Of a stretch of DNA of 64,000 bases, positions 34,269-46,409 are shown in pieces. Location: contig JAJFPB010000006.1 in NCBI GenBank assembly GCA_020881915.1, forward strand, positions 930,001 through 994,000, read 5' to 3'. A program made the position numbers and the translations under genes. The stretch is from Paramyrothecium sp. XJ0827 (Eukaryota; Ascomycota; Sordariomycetes; Hypocreales; Stachybotryaceae). The notes under the pieces were generated by a model, which had not been told where the DNA came from, made no database searches, and saw only the letters and a list, made by a program, of their open reading frames with translations. How positions within the stretch are numbered: position 1 is the first letter of the stretch; each line of letters opens with the position of its first letter.

Positions 34269-37200
34269 TTATGTGTTCGGGCTCATGGACTGCTTGCTTC
34301 CGGACAGTTTCTTCAAGAACCGTCGAAATACTGGCTTTGTACCCGAAGTTTGCGATCTGCCAGTGGGCAGGGCTTTTCCTGAACCGGTTTTGGGAGACAA
34401 TTCAGAGGCACCGCCTGCGGCACGATGTGAGCTTGAACTGGCTGACAAGGTTGTTAATGGCGTGGCCATTGTCGTAGCTGTCGAAACACTGGAGTGAGGG
34501 GACAAGACCGATACTGAAGGGACGCTGCCCTCGATGCTTTCATCGGTGATTTGATCAGCCACAGTCGCAGCGGTGTTTTCCCTATTGTCTTGATGGGGAT
34601 CACCCCTGTCAGGCCACCTCCAGGGGAAGATTTCGCTCCGCCCAAACGCCACGGCGCCTTCTGTGGCTATGACCGGGACGTTGGTGCGTTGCTCCATGTT
34701 GGTTCGTAGTGCATTCTTGAGCACGTGTTGTGGCAGCAATACCTGCACGCGATCACACGAACGGCGAAGGGCAACGGGTAATCGACGAGTTTCCGACGGC
34801 ATCTTGTCTTTTCTTTCGCAAACACAAGGCTCGAACACAGCGGCCGGCATGCGCCAAAAGATGCCTGGTGCCACCTTTAATGGATTAGACGCCATGCTGC
34901 CTTCTTGCCTGATGATCCTAGTCAGGTCGTAGGAGCTGACGGCGAGGTAGTCCTTGTGCTTGGGAAGAGTTTTCCACGGGGAACAAACATCGACCTGGCC
35001 ATCATTGGCCGGGGCAATCAGCTCGCCGAAACCTTCACCAAAGAGAGTTACGGCCTTGATGGTACGCGTAAAGTCCACCCAAGATTTGCCCGCCCCGTCG
35101 AATACGTCGAGCTGGACTACGCGTGCAGTAGGCTGCCGACGAGCAGCAATGTCCATGAAGCGGTATCCTTCCAACTTGGCTCTCGGTAACAGCTTGAGCG
35201 CCACCCCGGCAGGAGACGATGAGCCCGGGTTTGCTTGATAGTCAATGAGCTGCTCAAGCATGAACATGATTTGCGTGACGCGATCTTTCAAACGCACACC
35301 GCTTGATGTTCGATACTCGGTCCTATTTGTCAGCCCACTGCCCGTGGTTTCCTCCGTCCGAATGTCGTCCAGGTTTGGGAACACAAGTAGTTCCAGGTTA
35401 TATCGGTCCTTCAAGAAAGTGACGGCTGCCTTGGGGCTCGAAACATCTGCGGCTTCCTGTAACTTTGACGAATCGAACAAACACTCATCAGCGAGATCAT
35501 TGCCACAATCGTATGTGAGCGATGCCCTGACGAGGTGGAGTAAAGTATGGAGGCCATTGGTGAGCCAGGCCCTCTGGTCCTTGATGTCGTAGAAGACGAC
35601 ATACGAGCTGTTGAGGAAGCTCAGCGTGTCAAAGTAGGCCGTGTTTCGTTTGATGATTGGTGACTTGTCCTTGCGGCCGAGTGCGAACTCGGCGCCAGCT
35701 GAGAAGAAGCCTGGTCCACCCGAGATGATGACCTTCTCAAGAGCGCAGCCCTGACCAACAAAATCTGGGCTCGACCACCCAATGTCGTAATTTGCCAATG
35801 GAGATCCTAGAGGATCGGTCAGCAGCCTGTGCAACAAAGAATACGTAACTCACCAAAATTGTATGACACCTTCGGAACCCAACCTAGGATGTGTCTGGCA
35901 GCCTGGATTCGAGAAGTCGCAGCTGCAAATGGCGTCTGTGGACTTTCTAGAATCCTCTGGTCAGAGTATGGCAGCCGACTTCCGTCCTGGTTGGCGATAA
36001 AGTGCCAAAGGATGATGGGATCCGGATAATCAGTGGCCACCATAGCAGCGTTGAATCCTTTCACCACTGCTCTTCTGTCAAAGAATGCCATCCGGGGCGC
36101 ATCCACCAGCAGCCCCATAGCTTCCAAGGATATTTCCAAGCCGTTAATTCCTTCTGGCCTGCGTGGAACGGGAAACCCCTTTGCGATGACTGGGTTCTTG
36201 AGCAAGCCATTGAGCCAACAACCTCCATTGCTTGAATTCGGGTTGTCTTGAAGCGGGAGTTCCTCCTCGACTACTCGGAGCGCCATCGAGGTCATTTGGT
36301 ATCTTTCTGGGCTTTTCCCATCAAGCTTTATGGTCGCTACATTGTAGGTGATTTTGTCGGGCGCATGGGATTCTTGCAGGGCAGCACCCAGCCACGCTAG
36401 GATCTCAACAACCTCCACAATAGAACATGAAAGGCCAATACACTCAACCTCTACGTCTTCACCTGTGTACTCAATAAGCACTCTTGTACCATCGAACAGA
36501 TCTCCTTTTTTCCCTCTTGTCAGCCTATACGACATCAACTTTGCACCAGTCCAAACTTACTGCGAGTAGTTGAGGTTGGCAACGCCGCAGCCGTAATTAG
36601 TGCCTCGAGAACTGGTTCCCCAATCAAAGGCCAAGTCTGCTTGACATACTGCTCACACGATAACAGTTGCGCACCTTTTTCTGAGCCACTGAGCGTTAAA
36701 GCTTTCCGTAAGTCTTGGATCCCCTCGTATCCTTGCTCCTGGACGAAACGCCGAGGGGTCCAAGGCATGCATACCGTAAGACACTGTTTTCGGAGCGCTC
36801 GGCTGCCTCTCAGATCGGTAAGAACGGATGAAACGGAGTTTCTGAGGGTATCTAGAATCTCTGTGCTCGCGTAATCCAGCCGCTCTCTGTTCGATACTGC
36901 TGCCAGTAGCCAGGTGAATGACGATGTGTTTGCTACAAAATCAATCCTAGCAACATCCGTCTCCGAAAGGTCATGTTTAGGATCGGCTTCATGATCGCTG
37001 CCTTCACTTTCCATGATGCTCCCGTTGATACTGGTACCATCTACGCTCTGGAGATCCACGCTTTGACCATCGAAGCATTCGTCGTCCAGGCTTTGATCGT
37101 CTAGGTCGTCGAACTCCTCAGGATTTAATGCGAGCCACTGGGCTACCTTTTGCTCGGATGTGATCTCGTCTGAACCGCTCCGCCGCAGTCTTCTCTGGAA

Positions 37201-38871
37201 AGCTGCCGTTATCTCGCTAAGTGGTATTAGTTAGCACGCGTAGTAAAGTTTCTCTCTATTCTCAGAAATCACGACGCACTCTTTGTATTGCCTAACGAAG
37301 GTGCCCACAGCCTTGCCTTCGGATGACCCTTCCGCAGTTGCTATACGAAGAGCAAAGGCGCGTAGCAAAGTAGGCAGCGCCTGGATAACATGATCTTGCA
37401 GCGATTGGTCCGATGGCCCGATTCCACTGATCTCCAGCAGCCTTTCCGTGAAAGCTTCTACGTAGGTATCCGCGAGGTCATGGGACCAGTCCAGCGACAA
37501 GTTTGCAGTGAAGACAGAGGCTACTTCATCCACCTCGTATTGTTTCTCCACAGGCCGTTGATCTATCGTCATGATTCCGTATTGGGCGGACTCATATCCA
37601 GAGTCGCTAAACGTCCCGGTGCTGCCGTGGCCCACGGGAATGGGAACAGAAGATGTAGGCTCGTTGCCGATGGAAGGTGCAGGCTCCTGCGACTCAGTGT
37701 TGATTTCGGGTACATCCTTTCTCAAGGTCGAACTCTTCGTCAATGGTCGATCCTCAAGGTTTTTGGCCCGCTCTTTGGAAGCCTTGTTGGCCGCAGCTAA
37801 AGATGCTCCAAAGTCGTAACGATTACCGAATGTGTTGGTTCCCCGGCGCTCATTCCGGTGAAGAGGTAACTCGTCGTCGCTACAATATTCAAGATTATCG
37901 ACCTCTGTATCTTGCATTGAATCAGTTGGGAGGCGAGCATCCAGGTCTCTGAAGTCGCTTGACCCTGGAAAGGGATCGTCATCGTCATCGTCTTCGCTCC
38001 CGACGGGCGATGACTCGGCATTAGCAAGAAATGGTCGATCGATCTGGAGGAAGTGGCGTACATGCTCGAGATTCGAGTCAAAATGCACCGCTTTGGAGAA
38101 TTTTGGTTCTCCAGGACTGCCAGGAGATCTCCCTCCAGAAAAGGGACGCAGTGCCGGCTTGACAAGCTCACCAGACCTTTTCTGCACCCGACGTGGCATC
38201 CTTGCTGAGCCTTGTTTGTGTTCTTCTTCAGTGTCCATAGGAGACTTCTCACTCCCTTTCTGAACTCGCACGTCAGCATCTTTGTACCTATTTCGAAAAA
38301 TGCCTTGGAATTCTTCTAATGAGCGATCTCGAAGTTTCCCCGATATCTGGTCTGGGTCAAATCCAACTCCTGCCACAACTTGCACTGGCATTTCTTCGCA
38401 GCTAAACTCCACAGCAGGGTTATTCGCACTGGATTCCGCAACACCAGGTTCCTTCGGATTGGCTGCACTATGTTCTGTTTTTGCCCTGTTGAGTGATGCT
38501 GCCAGGGCTGCACTAAGTCCTTCCAAATGATTCGTCTTGGATATTTGGGATATTTCATCATCATTGTCACTGTCCGTCGACGACCGATCGTCGTCACTAT
38601 CCGTCGACGAGTTTGGAGGAGAAAGTATAGGGCCATTTAGGTGATAGTCGCGGACAGTAAAGGGTGGTGGTGAATAAAATGGTGGTAAATGACGCACGCC
38701 ACCTCTCATCCCATATAGTGTCTTACGAGAAGCATCAGGAAGTGGACTTGGACTTATGTCCTGAACATCGTCTTCTCCGGGTGCTGTTGATGGCGTCCGC
38801 CGATGTCTGTGCAAATACAAGGCTGATCGTGGCAGTGAGGGCCGTTCATCAGCAGCCGCAGTCCCAGACAT
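34269..38871 (-). CDS. Large conserved Pezizomycotina protein of unknown function, 1481 aa
   Basis: Four exons (37280-38871, 36561-37216, 35854-36513, 34269-35806) with introns of 63, 47 and 47 bp give one uninterrupted frame. The start is the ATG of MSGTAAADERPS; the longer frame upstream begins without an ATG. The first 530 residues are disordered: Ser/Asp-rich, with runs such as SSTDSDDDRSSTDSDNDDE, and basic patches. A middle segment (about 600-800) is helical. A folded region follows with the motifs KNPVIAKGFPVPRRPEGINGLEI, in parts, and WHFIANQDGSRLPY, which I associate with a widespread but uncharacterised fungal family. The C-terminal 150 residues are Ser/Thr-rich and disordered. There is no signal peptide, membrane segment or known catalytic motif. 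Confidence 0.85.
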
Positions 38872-39900
38872 GGTGGGAGGAGAGGGGCAACAAAACTGAA
38901 ACAAGATCAAGCTCGAATTTGTGAGAGAGTGGTGTGAGAAGACGACTAGACACCTTGAATCAGATGAATCACTATGCAGCAAGTTCTATCCGAGAGAGCC
39001 AAAGCCAAAGTTATGGCAACGCTTGGTCGCATTGAGGCTGAGAAGCCAACGCGGGGTTATTGCTGCCTCGGCGAGCGGCTGAAGCTGAAGTAACGATAAT
39101 TGGCTGATCGGACGAGGCTGCCTAGTCTCCTTTCAGGGCAATAGTGGCTGGTGATGGTAAGCGATATACTTGTATGGGAAGTCTATCAAAGGTTTTACAT
39201 GTTCCAGAAGCATGCGGACCTCTGCTGGGAGTGTCAATGAAAAGACTTGGCCGGTCATTTTGCTTCTCTTGCCGGACGCCTGCCGAACAAACCGAGGACG
39301 AAAAGAGGAATCAGGCTCGTGAACCAACACTTTGGGCCATTTGAGCGGGAACGCAAGGGTTATCAGCATCAGGCTGCAGCAGGAGGACAATACAAAAACA
39401 AGTTCCAATCATGTCTGAGAATACTTGAAACCTATCGCAATGTATCTACGGAGTAAAATTGGTAGCTTCTCTGCCCAGTCTTAAAGCTGTGTTTTCTCGT
39501 TGCCTTGGACTTTCTTGATTCTCTGTTATCGATGAATGTTCTTAGGCAACCCAATGCCAACGGTACACCTGCCGACGCAGCTGATGTTAGAATATGAGCA
39601 GCAAACTAAGGCGGCAAGCTACTGATCCACAAAATCTGTACATGAGATTGTGACACAAACATTTGCCACTAAAGGTCGGTCCCCTTCAAGTACAGGAAAG
39701 AAGTACTCGGTTGTAGCTGTTTCAGTTCGTAAATTCTGGAAAGTATGGTGGCGAAGGGGGGATAGAGTGAATTGATCGAGCAATAGTTCTGGTGGAGTAA
39801 AAAAACAATTCGCTATGGTAGAGCGTCCTCCGCAGAGTCTAGGGCCGGAGTGTCCGCGAATCCCAGCCAACCAGCTACAGAAGACCGGCAGTCGTGGTTT
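38872..39900. other. Intergenic stretch, no supported gene
   Basis: Promoter region of the large unknown gene, then unassigned sequence. The frame at 39133-39408 (minus) starts with TTG and is not supported. The frame at 39619-40335 (minus) overlaps the fragment patch described next and is not a gene. Confidence 0.45.
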
Positions 39901-39948
39901 ACCGTGAAGGGGACTGCGACGGCACCAAGAAGCGAGCGGGCGGTAGGT

Positions 39949-40078
39949 AGCGGACGGGATTGCCGTCACGCAGCGCATCGTCAAGTCGCTTGACATACAG
40001 CATGTTGACGCCCTCGGCCCTCGCATAACCATTGGCGGCGGCATCAAACGTCGTACTAGAGATGTCAGGGCTGCATAT
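39949..40078 (-). pseudogene. Polyketide synthase ketosynthase-domain fragment
   Basis: About 43 codons on the minus strand read [23 protein letters not shown] and go on to [21 protein letters not shown]-x-x-ANGY-x-R-x-EG followed by LDDA-x-RDG-P-R is the signature stretch of fungal type I PKS ketosynthase domains. The PKS similarity fades on both sides and a stop follows, so this is a relic of about 130 bp, not a gene. It lies next to other fragments in a different orientation. Confidence 0.6.
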
Positions 40079-40151
40079 CGGCGGTCGTTATACGGCCGAT
40101 CGTGCGTATACTTGATCCACCTGCGCCTCTCCTCGGCGACAAGGATCCTTT

Positions 40152-40320
40152 GGCCCGGCGATATGTGCAGATGTCTTTGATATCGCCGACGACGCCAAGC
40201 CGCTCGAGGAAGCCGGGCGTGTCTGGATCTTTGACACTCGCGCACGAACCTGGACTTACTCGACCCGGCTCCCGCCATCCCCGGAGGACGCCCTGAGACC
40301 GCCGACGAAGCCTCTAGCCG
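40152..40320 (+). pseudogene. Possible beta-propeller (kelch-like) gene fragment
   Basis: The plus-strand frame GPAICADVFDIADDAKPLEEAGRVW, in parts, then IFDTRARTWTYSTRLPPSP has the blade pattern VWIFD-x-x-x-x-x-W of kelch-type propellers. It has no start, and similarity ends after about 50 codons, where it continues in frame into a tyrosinase-like stretch. The assignment is by pattern only. Confidence 0.3.
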
Positions 40321-40460
40321 CCTTCTCACTAACAAGTACTGAGAAGCAGAGCTACATCACTGCGGTACAATGTCTCAAGGCCACTCCTCCACAGCTGGCC
40401 GGGTCCCTGGAGCTCACGTGGTGCGAGAACCGCTTATGCCGCCATCGTGAAGCACAGCCA
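40321..40460 (+). pseudogene. Possible tyrosinase N-terminal fragment
   Basis: The frame reads SLTSTEKQSYITAVQCLKAT, then PPQL. This fits the LT-x-x-EK-x-AYI-x-AV-x-CL start of the copper-binding region of fungal tyrosinases. A further match (VPGA, then GART-x-YAAIVKHS) appears only after frame changes, so the copy is broken. It lacks all copper-binding His motifs. Confidence 0.35.
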
Positions 40461-41067
40461 CCTTTTCTCGCAAATCAAGCCAGATTTACGCACAGGTGTT
40501 GGCCCATAGACAGCCAAACCAAGAACCCGTGCGAATGCGAGCACGTTGTGGCAATCGGTGAACCTCCACGAAACCAGCTTCTTTGTTCGCATCTAAGCGC
40601 CTTGGTCGGCGTGCTCCCCATTGAGGCTGCGAGGTGCTTCTGTCAATGCAGCGCATTTCTGTTACCTCACTGTACTTGTCGTCGCTCGACAAGTCCACCC
40701 TCACGTCGGCAAGTGGTCACGTTGGGGTCTCTGGACAGCTGTCAGTCCTCCTCGTTGTTTGGTAACAAAAATGAGACGTAGCCCATGACCGTGAATCCAT
40801 CTTCTTTTCTCCAAGCCAAATTCGAAACCCCCGACCAGTAATGTCTACCTGAAGGCAGAATATCTCAGTAGCAGAAGATCATCTCAAGGTCTTATACTCA
40901 CGGTCGATCTGACTAATCAGTCTGCATCATACGCACTGTTTTCTCACTGCATATCAAAACATCACTCACTGCGACCTTAAGCTTATGTCTGACCTCACCC
41001 TTCTGGAACTTCTTACCTTCCTAGACTCCTACTTCACACAACAATTCTGCTAAACTCTGTCCTTGCA
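40461..41067. other. Spacer and promoter of the 288-aa gene
   Basis: The first 300 bp may belong to the fragment patch but match nothing I recognise. The last 150 bp are pyrimidine-rich on the plus strand, as in fungal 5' leaders. Confidence 0.4.
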
Positions 41068-41934
41068 ATGGCCTATGATCGCGACGTTGTCATAAAATGT
41101 ATTACGCGGCATTATGAGTTGCTCCTCGAAATGGCGCTTCTAGAACCGGGCGCTATTCAGTATCCACCGCCCGACGGCTGGGATGACGAGAAGCTCATCG
41201 TCGACATTCTCCGCCACTTTAGACGGTCCAACACAGTCGTCGACCTGTTGCGCCACCTGCCGTACATCAAGCCGGTTGATGGCCCTGTAAACCGCTACGT
41301 TCACCTGGAGACGCGGTCCCTCTCATATCTCCGTGGCCAGGACGGGTTTGTGAAGGCGGGAACACTATCATGCATGACGGCCGAGGACTGCGTGGCAATG
41401 CACATGAGTGATTTGGGCATCATGCCCGACGACGAAGAGTATCCGTCGAGCATGGTTTCCTTGACTTGCCTGGACGGAACGATTGGGACCGTGTGGCTCG
41501 TCGATACCCAGGGGGACGGTATAAGCAACCCAGATTCCCCTCTGGGCAAGGTGCCTTCCGCTAACTCGCTACAAGGACTCATTTACCCCTTCGGAGAGCG
41601 AGGAGCAAGCGAGAGACCGGGCTTCATGAACACGGCGCGCGAAGATCAGCCCTTGCTCCTAGATATGCGCCCGCATGACTTGCAGAAGTACTTTGACTAC
41701 CTGTACGCCGAGTATAGGAGTCTCACCCTTCTGCCCGCGCGCAAGGCATGGGGCTGGGAGATTGTCGCCAGCCTGTGGCCCGAGGGTCAGACGGCGCAGC
41801 GACTCTACCGAGAGCACGGTTGGCCCGATGCCTTTAGGAGACAAGATTTCATCGACGCCGCCGAGAGTCAGGCAGAGGCTGATCAGGCTGAATGGAAAGC
41901 GCGCCAAGAAACCCAAAAGGGTGGAGAAGAGTGA
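41068..41934 (+). CDS. Conserved fungal hypothetical protein, 288 aa
   Basis: Intronless, with high-GC third positions and an ATG start after a pyrimidine-rich leader. The N-terminus (YDRDVVIKCITRHYELLLEM, then YPPPDGWDDEKL and VVDLLRHLPYI) matches a family I remember as common and uncharacterised in Pezizomycotina. A central beta-rich part (SMVSLTCLDGTIGTVWLVDT) is followed by a helical, charged C-terminus. There is no signal peptide, membrane segment or catalytic motif. Some relatives look like SMI1/KNR4-type proteins in layout, but I cannot support that here. It is the first intact gene after the fragment patch. Confidence 0.78.
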   Translation: MAYDRDVVIKCITRHYELLLEMALLEPGAIQYPPPDGWDDEKLIVDILRHFRRSNTVVDLLRHLPYIKPVDGPVNRYVHLETRSLSYLRGQDGFVKAGTLSCMTAEDCVAMHMSDLGIMPDDEEYPSSMVSLTCLDGTIGTVWLVDTQGDGISNPDSPLGKVPSANSLQGLIYPFGERGASERPGFMNTAREDQPLLLDMRPHDLQKYFDYLYAEYRSLTLLPARKAWGWEIVASLWPEGQTAQRLYREHGWPDAFRRQDFIDAAESQAEADQAEWKARQETQKGGEE

Positions 41935-42247
41935 ATCAGCAAGTATTAACTTAGAGGCCTAGGCTGGTGAGACAATGGACTAGTCTCATCTAGAAGAAAC
42001 AATATCGCAGCACAGCGAGCTGACAACATCCCATTTAGCGGCAACATTTTTCCCATTTAGTCAGAGTCAGCACGGAGACATTAGGCCTTGTATTTAGTGA
42101 CTGTAATAGCATGTAATTAGGGCACTAGGCAAGAAATGGTGACTCAAATGCGTTCTTTTAACATCTCGTTGCATGATAGATGACCCCAAGCGTTCGCGCT
42201 CGCTCAACCGCTACATCAAACCCAGTATTGGCGACTAATCCAAAAGA
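41935..42247. other. Convergent 3' spacer
   Basis: About 310 bp between two convergent genes, AT-richer than its flanks. It should hold both polyadenylation regions. Nothing else is visible. Confidence 0.45.
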
Positions 42248-45200
42248 TTACATGTAGTTATAGTCTTCTTCTTCCTCTAACTGGTCATAGTCATAGGTTG
42301 CGTACTCGATCGTCGTCTTAACCAGGGTTTCGGCCGCGCGGCGCACCCGCGTGATGGACGTGTAGAGCGAGGTCGCAGCCGCCGTGATGGTAGCGGTAGT
42401 CGTTATGGGTGCCTCTACCGCCGGCTTCGTCGTCGCCGCGGCATCGGCGGCGGTCCGGGGCGTCGCGCGCTGGGTGTCGCGGTTATCGACGACGGGCAGC
42501 GATGCGAAGCCAAGGTCGTCCATCTCGCGCTGGCAGTCGTCGCTCTCGCACCGCAGCAGGCCAAAGTGCTCGAGCAACTCGGCGTCAGTGAGCTCGCGCG
42601 ACGAGTTACCCTGGTCTACGATGACGTCGACGGCCGGGTCAATGTCTTCCTCGCCGTGGCTATGGTCCGACCCTCCGGTTGTCGAGTTGACGTCTCGCTT
42701 GTTCCAGCCGGGGTTGTTCTGCTTGCCTGCTGTAATGGCAAACGCCGGTGTGGTCGCATAGGCGGCTCGCCAAGGCCGTCGGAAGGCGTTGCCTGGCCTG
42801 TTATACCAGGGGTCGTCGGTCAGCAAGGCGAAGCCAGGATCGTCGCGCAGGACCCTGGGCCAGCACGGGTTGTCTTCGAGCCCGTCGTCGAGGAGAATGT
42901 CGGGCATGTTGGTGAAGCCTAGCGAGAAGACCTGGCGGGTCACCTGCTTGGTCACCTCGTAGACCTGAGTCGGCTTGTTGCAACCTTGGATGTCGGGCAG
43001 GATGCGCCGCCAGGGTTTCTCCTCGTTTATCTCGACGCGGTCCCTGCAGAAGCGGCCGAACAAGGTGCCCGCGCCCATATTCGCGCGGCCGGGGCTGAGG
43101 CGGATGAAGACGCGGTCGTTACGGGCCTGCCAGATGATCGCCGGGGGATACTCATCGCGCTGGCACGTTAGGTTGGGCGCTTGCATCCAGCCGTAGATCC
43201 AGCCATTGTCATGCTGGCGGTTGTAGGAGGCCACCTGCCGGTTGCCGCCGTTGCCGAGGCCCACGGCGTCGGTGCAAGTCAGTCGATTGATGGTGCCCTG
43301 CGCGCTGATGACGGAGCTGTAGTGCAAGCACGCCTGGCCGTATCTGTTGTAGTCGCAGACTCGGCTGGTGGTTACGGTGTGCTCGGCCAACCATATGGGG
43401 CGCGTCGTCGTCCCGGGCCGCAGCGCCGGCATCCGCTCCTGCAGTCCGTTGCCGTTGCGGTTCCTGCACCGGCGTTCCCGGCCCGGCGGCTGCGTTGGCC
43501 TCTCCGGCGGCTCCCGGTCCTTCTTGGTGGTGAGAGGCTTGTCCAGCTTGACGTCGTAGTCCTTGCCGCCGTACTTGAAGACCGACTTGCCCGATTTGGC
43601 AATGCCCTTGGCGCAGAGGTTGGCCAGCGCCGGCACCGCGGCCTGGATCGCGAGTCGGACAATCCACCCTGCAAGAAGAAGAAACACGGTTGTCATTTAT
43701 AAGGCTCTTGGCTGCTATGGGTGAGGGATAGATACAAGGCAGGAATGGAACTTACCAACAAAGGGGATGAAGGTCAGAGGTGTCAGAGCCGCCGTGATGG
43801 CAATCCGGCAGAAAGCCTTGGCGGCAAGCTCGAGCGCAAGCGATTCGGCTGCTTCGAGCGCAAGGTCCTTGGCCGTGTCTATGATCTCATCTTTGATCTG
43901 CTCCTTGGTAATAGGGGGTTTGAACCCTTTGCAGCAATAACTCTGCGTGCCTCCGGTGCAACTCTGGTCCTCGCGATCAGAGTGATGGTTCGAGTTGGCC
44001 GTGATCTCCGTCTCGTCGTCGGCGCAGCCACCCGTGCACGACATACCGAGCCCTCGGTAGCCGCGCCATCTACAAATGCCCATGATGGTTCCCTTAGCGC
44101 AGCAGAGGCGTCGGTATTTTCCCTTTTCGCATCGCTCCATCGTTGAGAGCTGACCAGGCTGCCCGTTCATTTGTGAGGCCTCGTGGTCTCCAGGACTGCA
44201 CTTCTCGTCGCACCTGGTTGTGTAGCATGTCCCTTGGGCCGCCTCGTCTTGGTAGATGAGTTCGGCTTCGGCGATCTCGTCCTCAGACCACTCTTTGGGG
44301 TAGTTCAAGCTCTTGGACTTCTGATCCACCTGGTCCATTGCCCACACCATCAAGCCGCCTAGGCAGCAAAATGTCAGTGAATATACTGGTGGCATTTGTT
44401 TCATGGTTGAAGCAACAGACCTAGACATCTCGAGTTGGCAAACTCTCGTTTCTGCTGGATCGTGTCATCATCGTCATAGGATACCCATTGGTCGTTATCC
44501 CATTTGATCCCTATCGAGTGCAAGTCAGTTATGCCGGAATTCGCAGACGAGTAGCCAAGACATCGTACATTTCACCCCCGATTTCACTTCATGGTACGGC
44601 TGCAGGCCCTTGTCATCAATGATATCCATGATTTCCTGGAGCGTGAGGATGCCCGACGCTTTCGAGCAGCGGCCCTCTTTGGCGCCGGCGGAGAACCGGC
44701 AGATCCCATTCGGGACGTCGCACTTTGGGTCCGAAAGAGTAAAGGACCGCCCATAGTCTTTCATGTTGGTTAGTGAGATGGATCCACGGTGAGGCAACTT
44801 GAAGAGACCCACAGCCTATTCCCATCACGACTTTCTCGGGTTTGAGGCCGCCACGCCAAAGGAGGTCCAGCCCCATATCAATTTCTGTAATGTTGGTATG
44901 CGGGGCGAGCATGGGACCGATGAATTTCGAGGCTGCGTCCCACTCTCCGTGAAGGTCGTAAGACATGAGGTTGAACCAATCCACTGAAGGCTGATGCCTG
45001 GCCAGCTCGAAGTGCTGGAGGTACCAGTAAGACTTCAGTTCCCAGTGTCAGCACTTGCCTTCGAGCGAGTTCAGGGGGGCTCTAAAGCTAACAAGGGGGA
45101 ACATAAATGGAACGGGGGACAGTGAAAGCCAGTTAAAAGAGGTTAAAAAGAGAAGACCAAGAGCTGCTTACTGCTGGAAGTGTGATTGTATAGCCGTATC

Positions 45201-46409
45201 TGGAACCAAATGCCTCTTTGATATCTTTGGACAGCTGAACGAAATTTTCCGAGTCCTCGGCACGACCACCGCGATCATCTAAATAGATATGAGCAGCTTT
45301 CAGTAATATGAGGCAATACCTTAACATACCAGCAGTTGGATACTCCCAGTCGAGGTCCATCCCGTCGAAGCCGTAGGTGTCCATGAATTTGATCATGTTA
45401 TTAATGAACGTCTTACGATTTGCCGCCGTACTCGCCATATTGCTGAATGCTTTCTGGTAGGGCCCGGCTGAAGGATGCCAAGAACTATTGTCAGCAAACT
45501 CGCGAGGGAAAGCAGAAATGCACGTGTCCCGAACTTACGGTCGTTGAAGGACCAACCGCCGACACTGACCCAGACCTGCAGCCCAGACTTCTTCTCCTTG
45601 AGCTTAGTAAACCGTGACAGAAGTTCACCGGCATTCTTATCCATAGGGACGATCTCGAAGGTTTGGGGGTGGAAGAAGACAAAGGCGAAGTTGATATGTG
45701 TGTATCCGTCCAGGTTGAGGTCCTCAGGGGCCACGGCACTGCAGGTCCGCGTGTTTGCCCACGACTCATAGTAGCCGATCGATCTCTTGTCTGTGCTGCC
45801 TCCACTGGAGCTGCAAGACGGTCTCTTTACATCGCCACATGATCCAAATCCGCTCTGGCAGCCGGCGTCGACGTCGCAGAACCTAGAAATAGAGCCGCAA
45901 AACCTGCAATTCATCGTCAGAGCCCAGCGCTGTGAGATACTACGGAGATTACTCGATGGAGAATGCTCACCCAAATTCTGAGCAGCACACGTTCAATGGG
46001 CAATGCTGTTTGCCTGGCTTGCCGTACTGGCCACACTCGGCTTTGGCATCGCAATTGGAAGAGCAGTTGCCAGCACCACATTCTGCGGGCGAGTAGCCGC
46101 ACAGCCCTGTGATCTAAAAGGCTCAGTTGACTTTCATTGACTAGTGGGAGGGGCGCATACCTTGCTACAGCAAGCTCCATTCACACAGGGGGTGTTGGCA
46201 TTGCAGGTGCCGACTGGAAGGTCTAGAACGCGTGCAGCAATATCTGTCTTCAAGAGGCCATAGGCGGAGTTGAGGAGCAAGTAGGAATTTCCAGCCTCGC
46301 CCAAAGCAGCATCCCGAGTACTGTTGAGCAAAGTGCCGTTTTGGCCGTGGACACAACGCCCAACGAGCCAGGTAGCGGCCAGGATGTGGAACTGAAAACT
46401 GAGACGCAT
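42248..46409 (-). CDS. Subgroup-C (killer-toxin-like) GH18 chitinase, 1174 aa
   Basis: Secreted chitin-degrading enzyme. Ten exons in one frame: 46161-46409, 45971-46113, 45539-45903, 45330-45467, 45172-45278, 44813-45032, 44569-44757, 44421-44510, 43756-44358 and 42248-43668. Order: signal peptide (about 1-22), Cys-rich chitin-binding module of hevein type (CBM18; CCSEFGFCG formed at a splice), then the GH18 domain with SVGGWSFND and the catalytic DGMDLDWE (about 287-294, Glu294 as acid). Next come a Cys-rich linker (about 480-580), an amphipathic helical hydrophobic region (about 640-730), and a domain around 840-920 (CQRDEYPPAI, then N-x-GAGTLFGRFC) that resembles NucA/NucB-type DNases. 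The tail is Thr/Ala-rich and acidic. The layout matches the alpha subunit of yeast killer toxins and fungal subgroup-C chitinases, but it lacks the usual LysM modules; a divergent LysM gene supplies them. Confidence 0.9.

Noticed and set aside
39133..39408. Minus-strand frame that looks like a signal peptide plus short protein
   Set aside because: No ATG at the start of the hydrophobic stretch; codon use is not coding-like.
39619..40335. 238-codon minus-strand frame
   Set aside because: Arg/Ser-rich chance frame over a GC-rich patch; the PKS-like stretch in the same region is in another frame.
43181..43702. 173-codon plus-strand frame opposite the chitinase C-terminus
   Set aside because: Shadow of a GC-rich coding region; low-complexity Ala/Val/Arg content and no start context.
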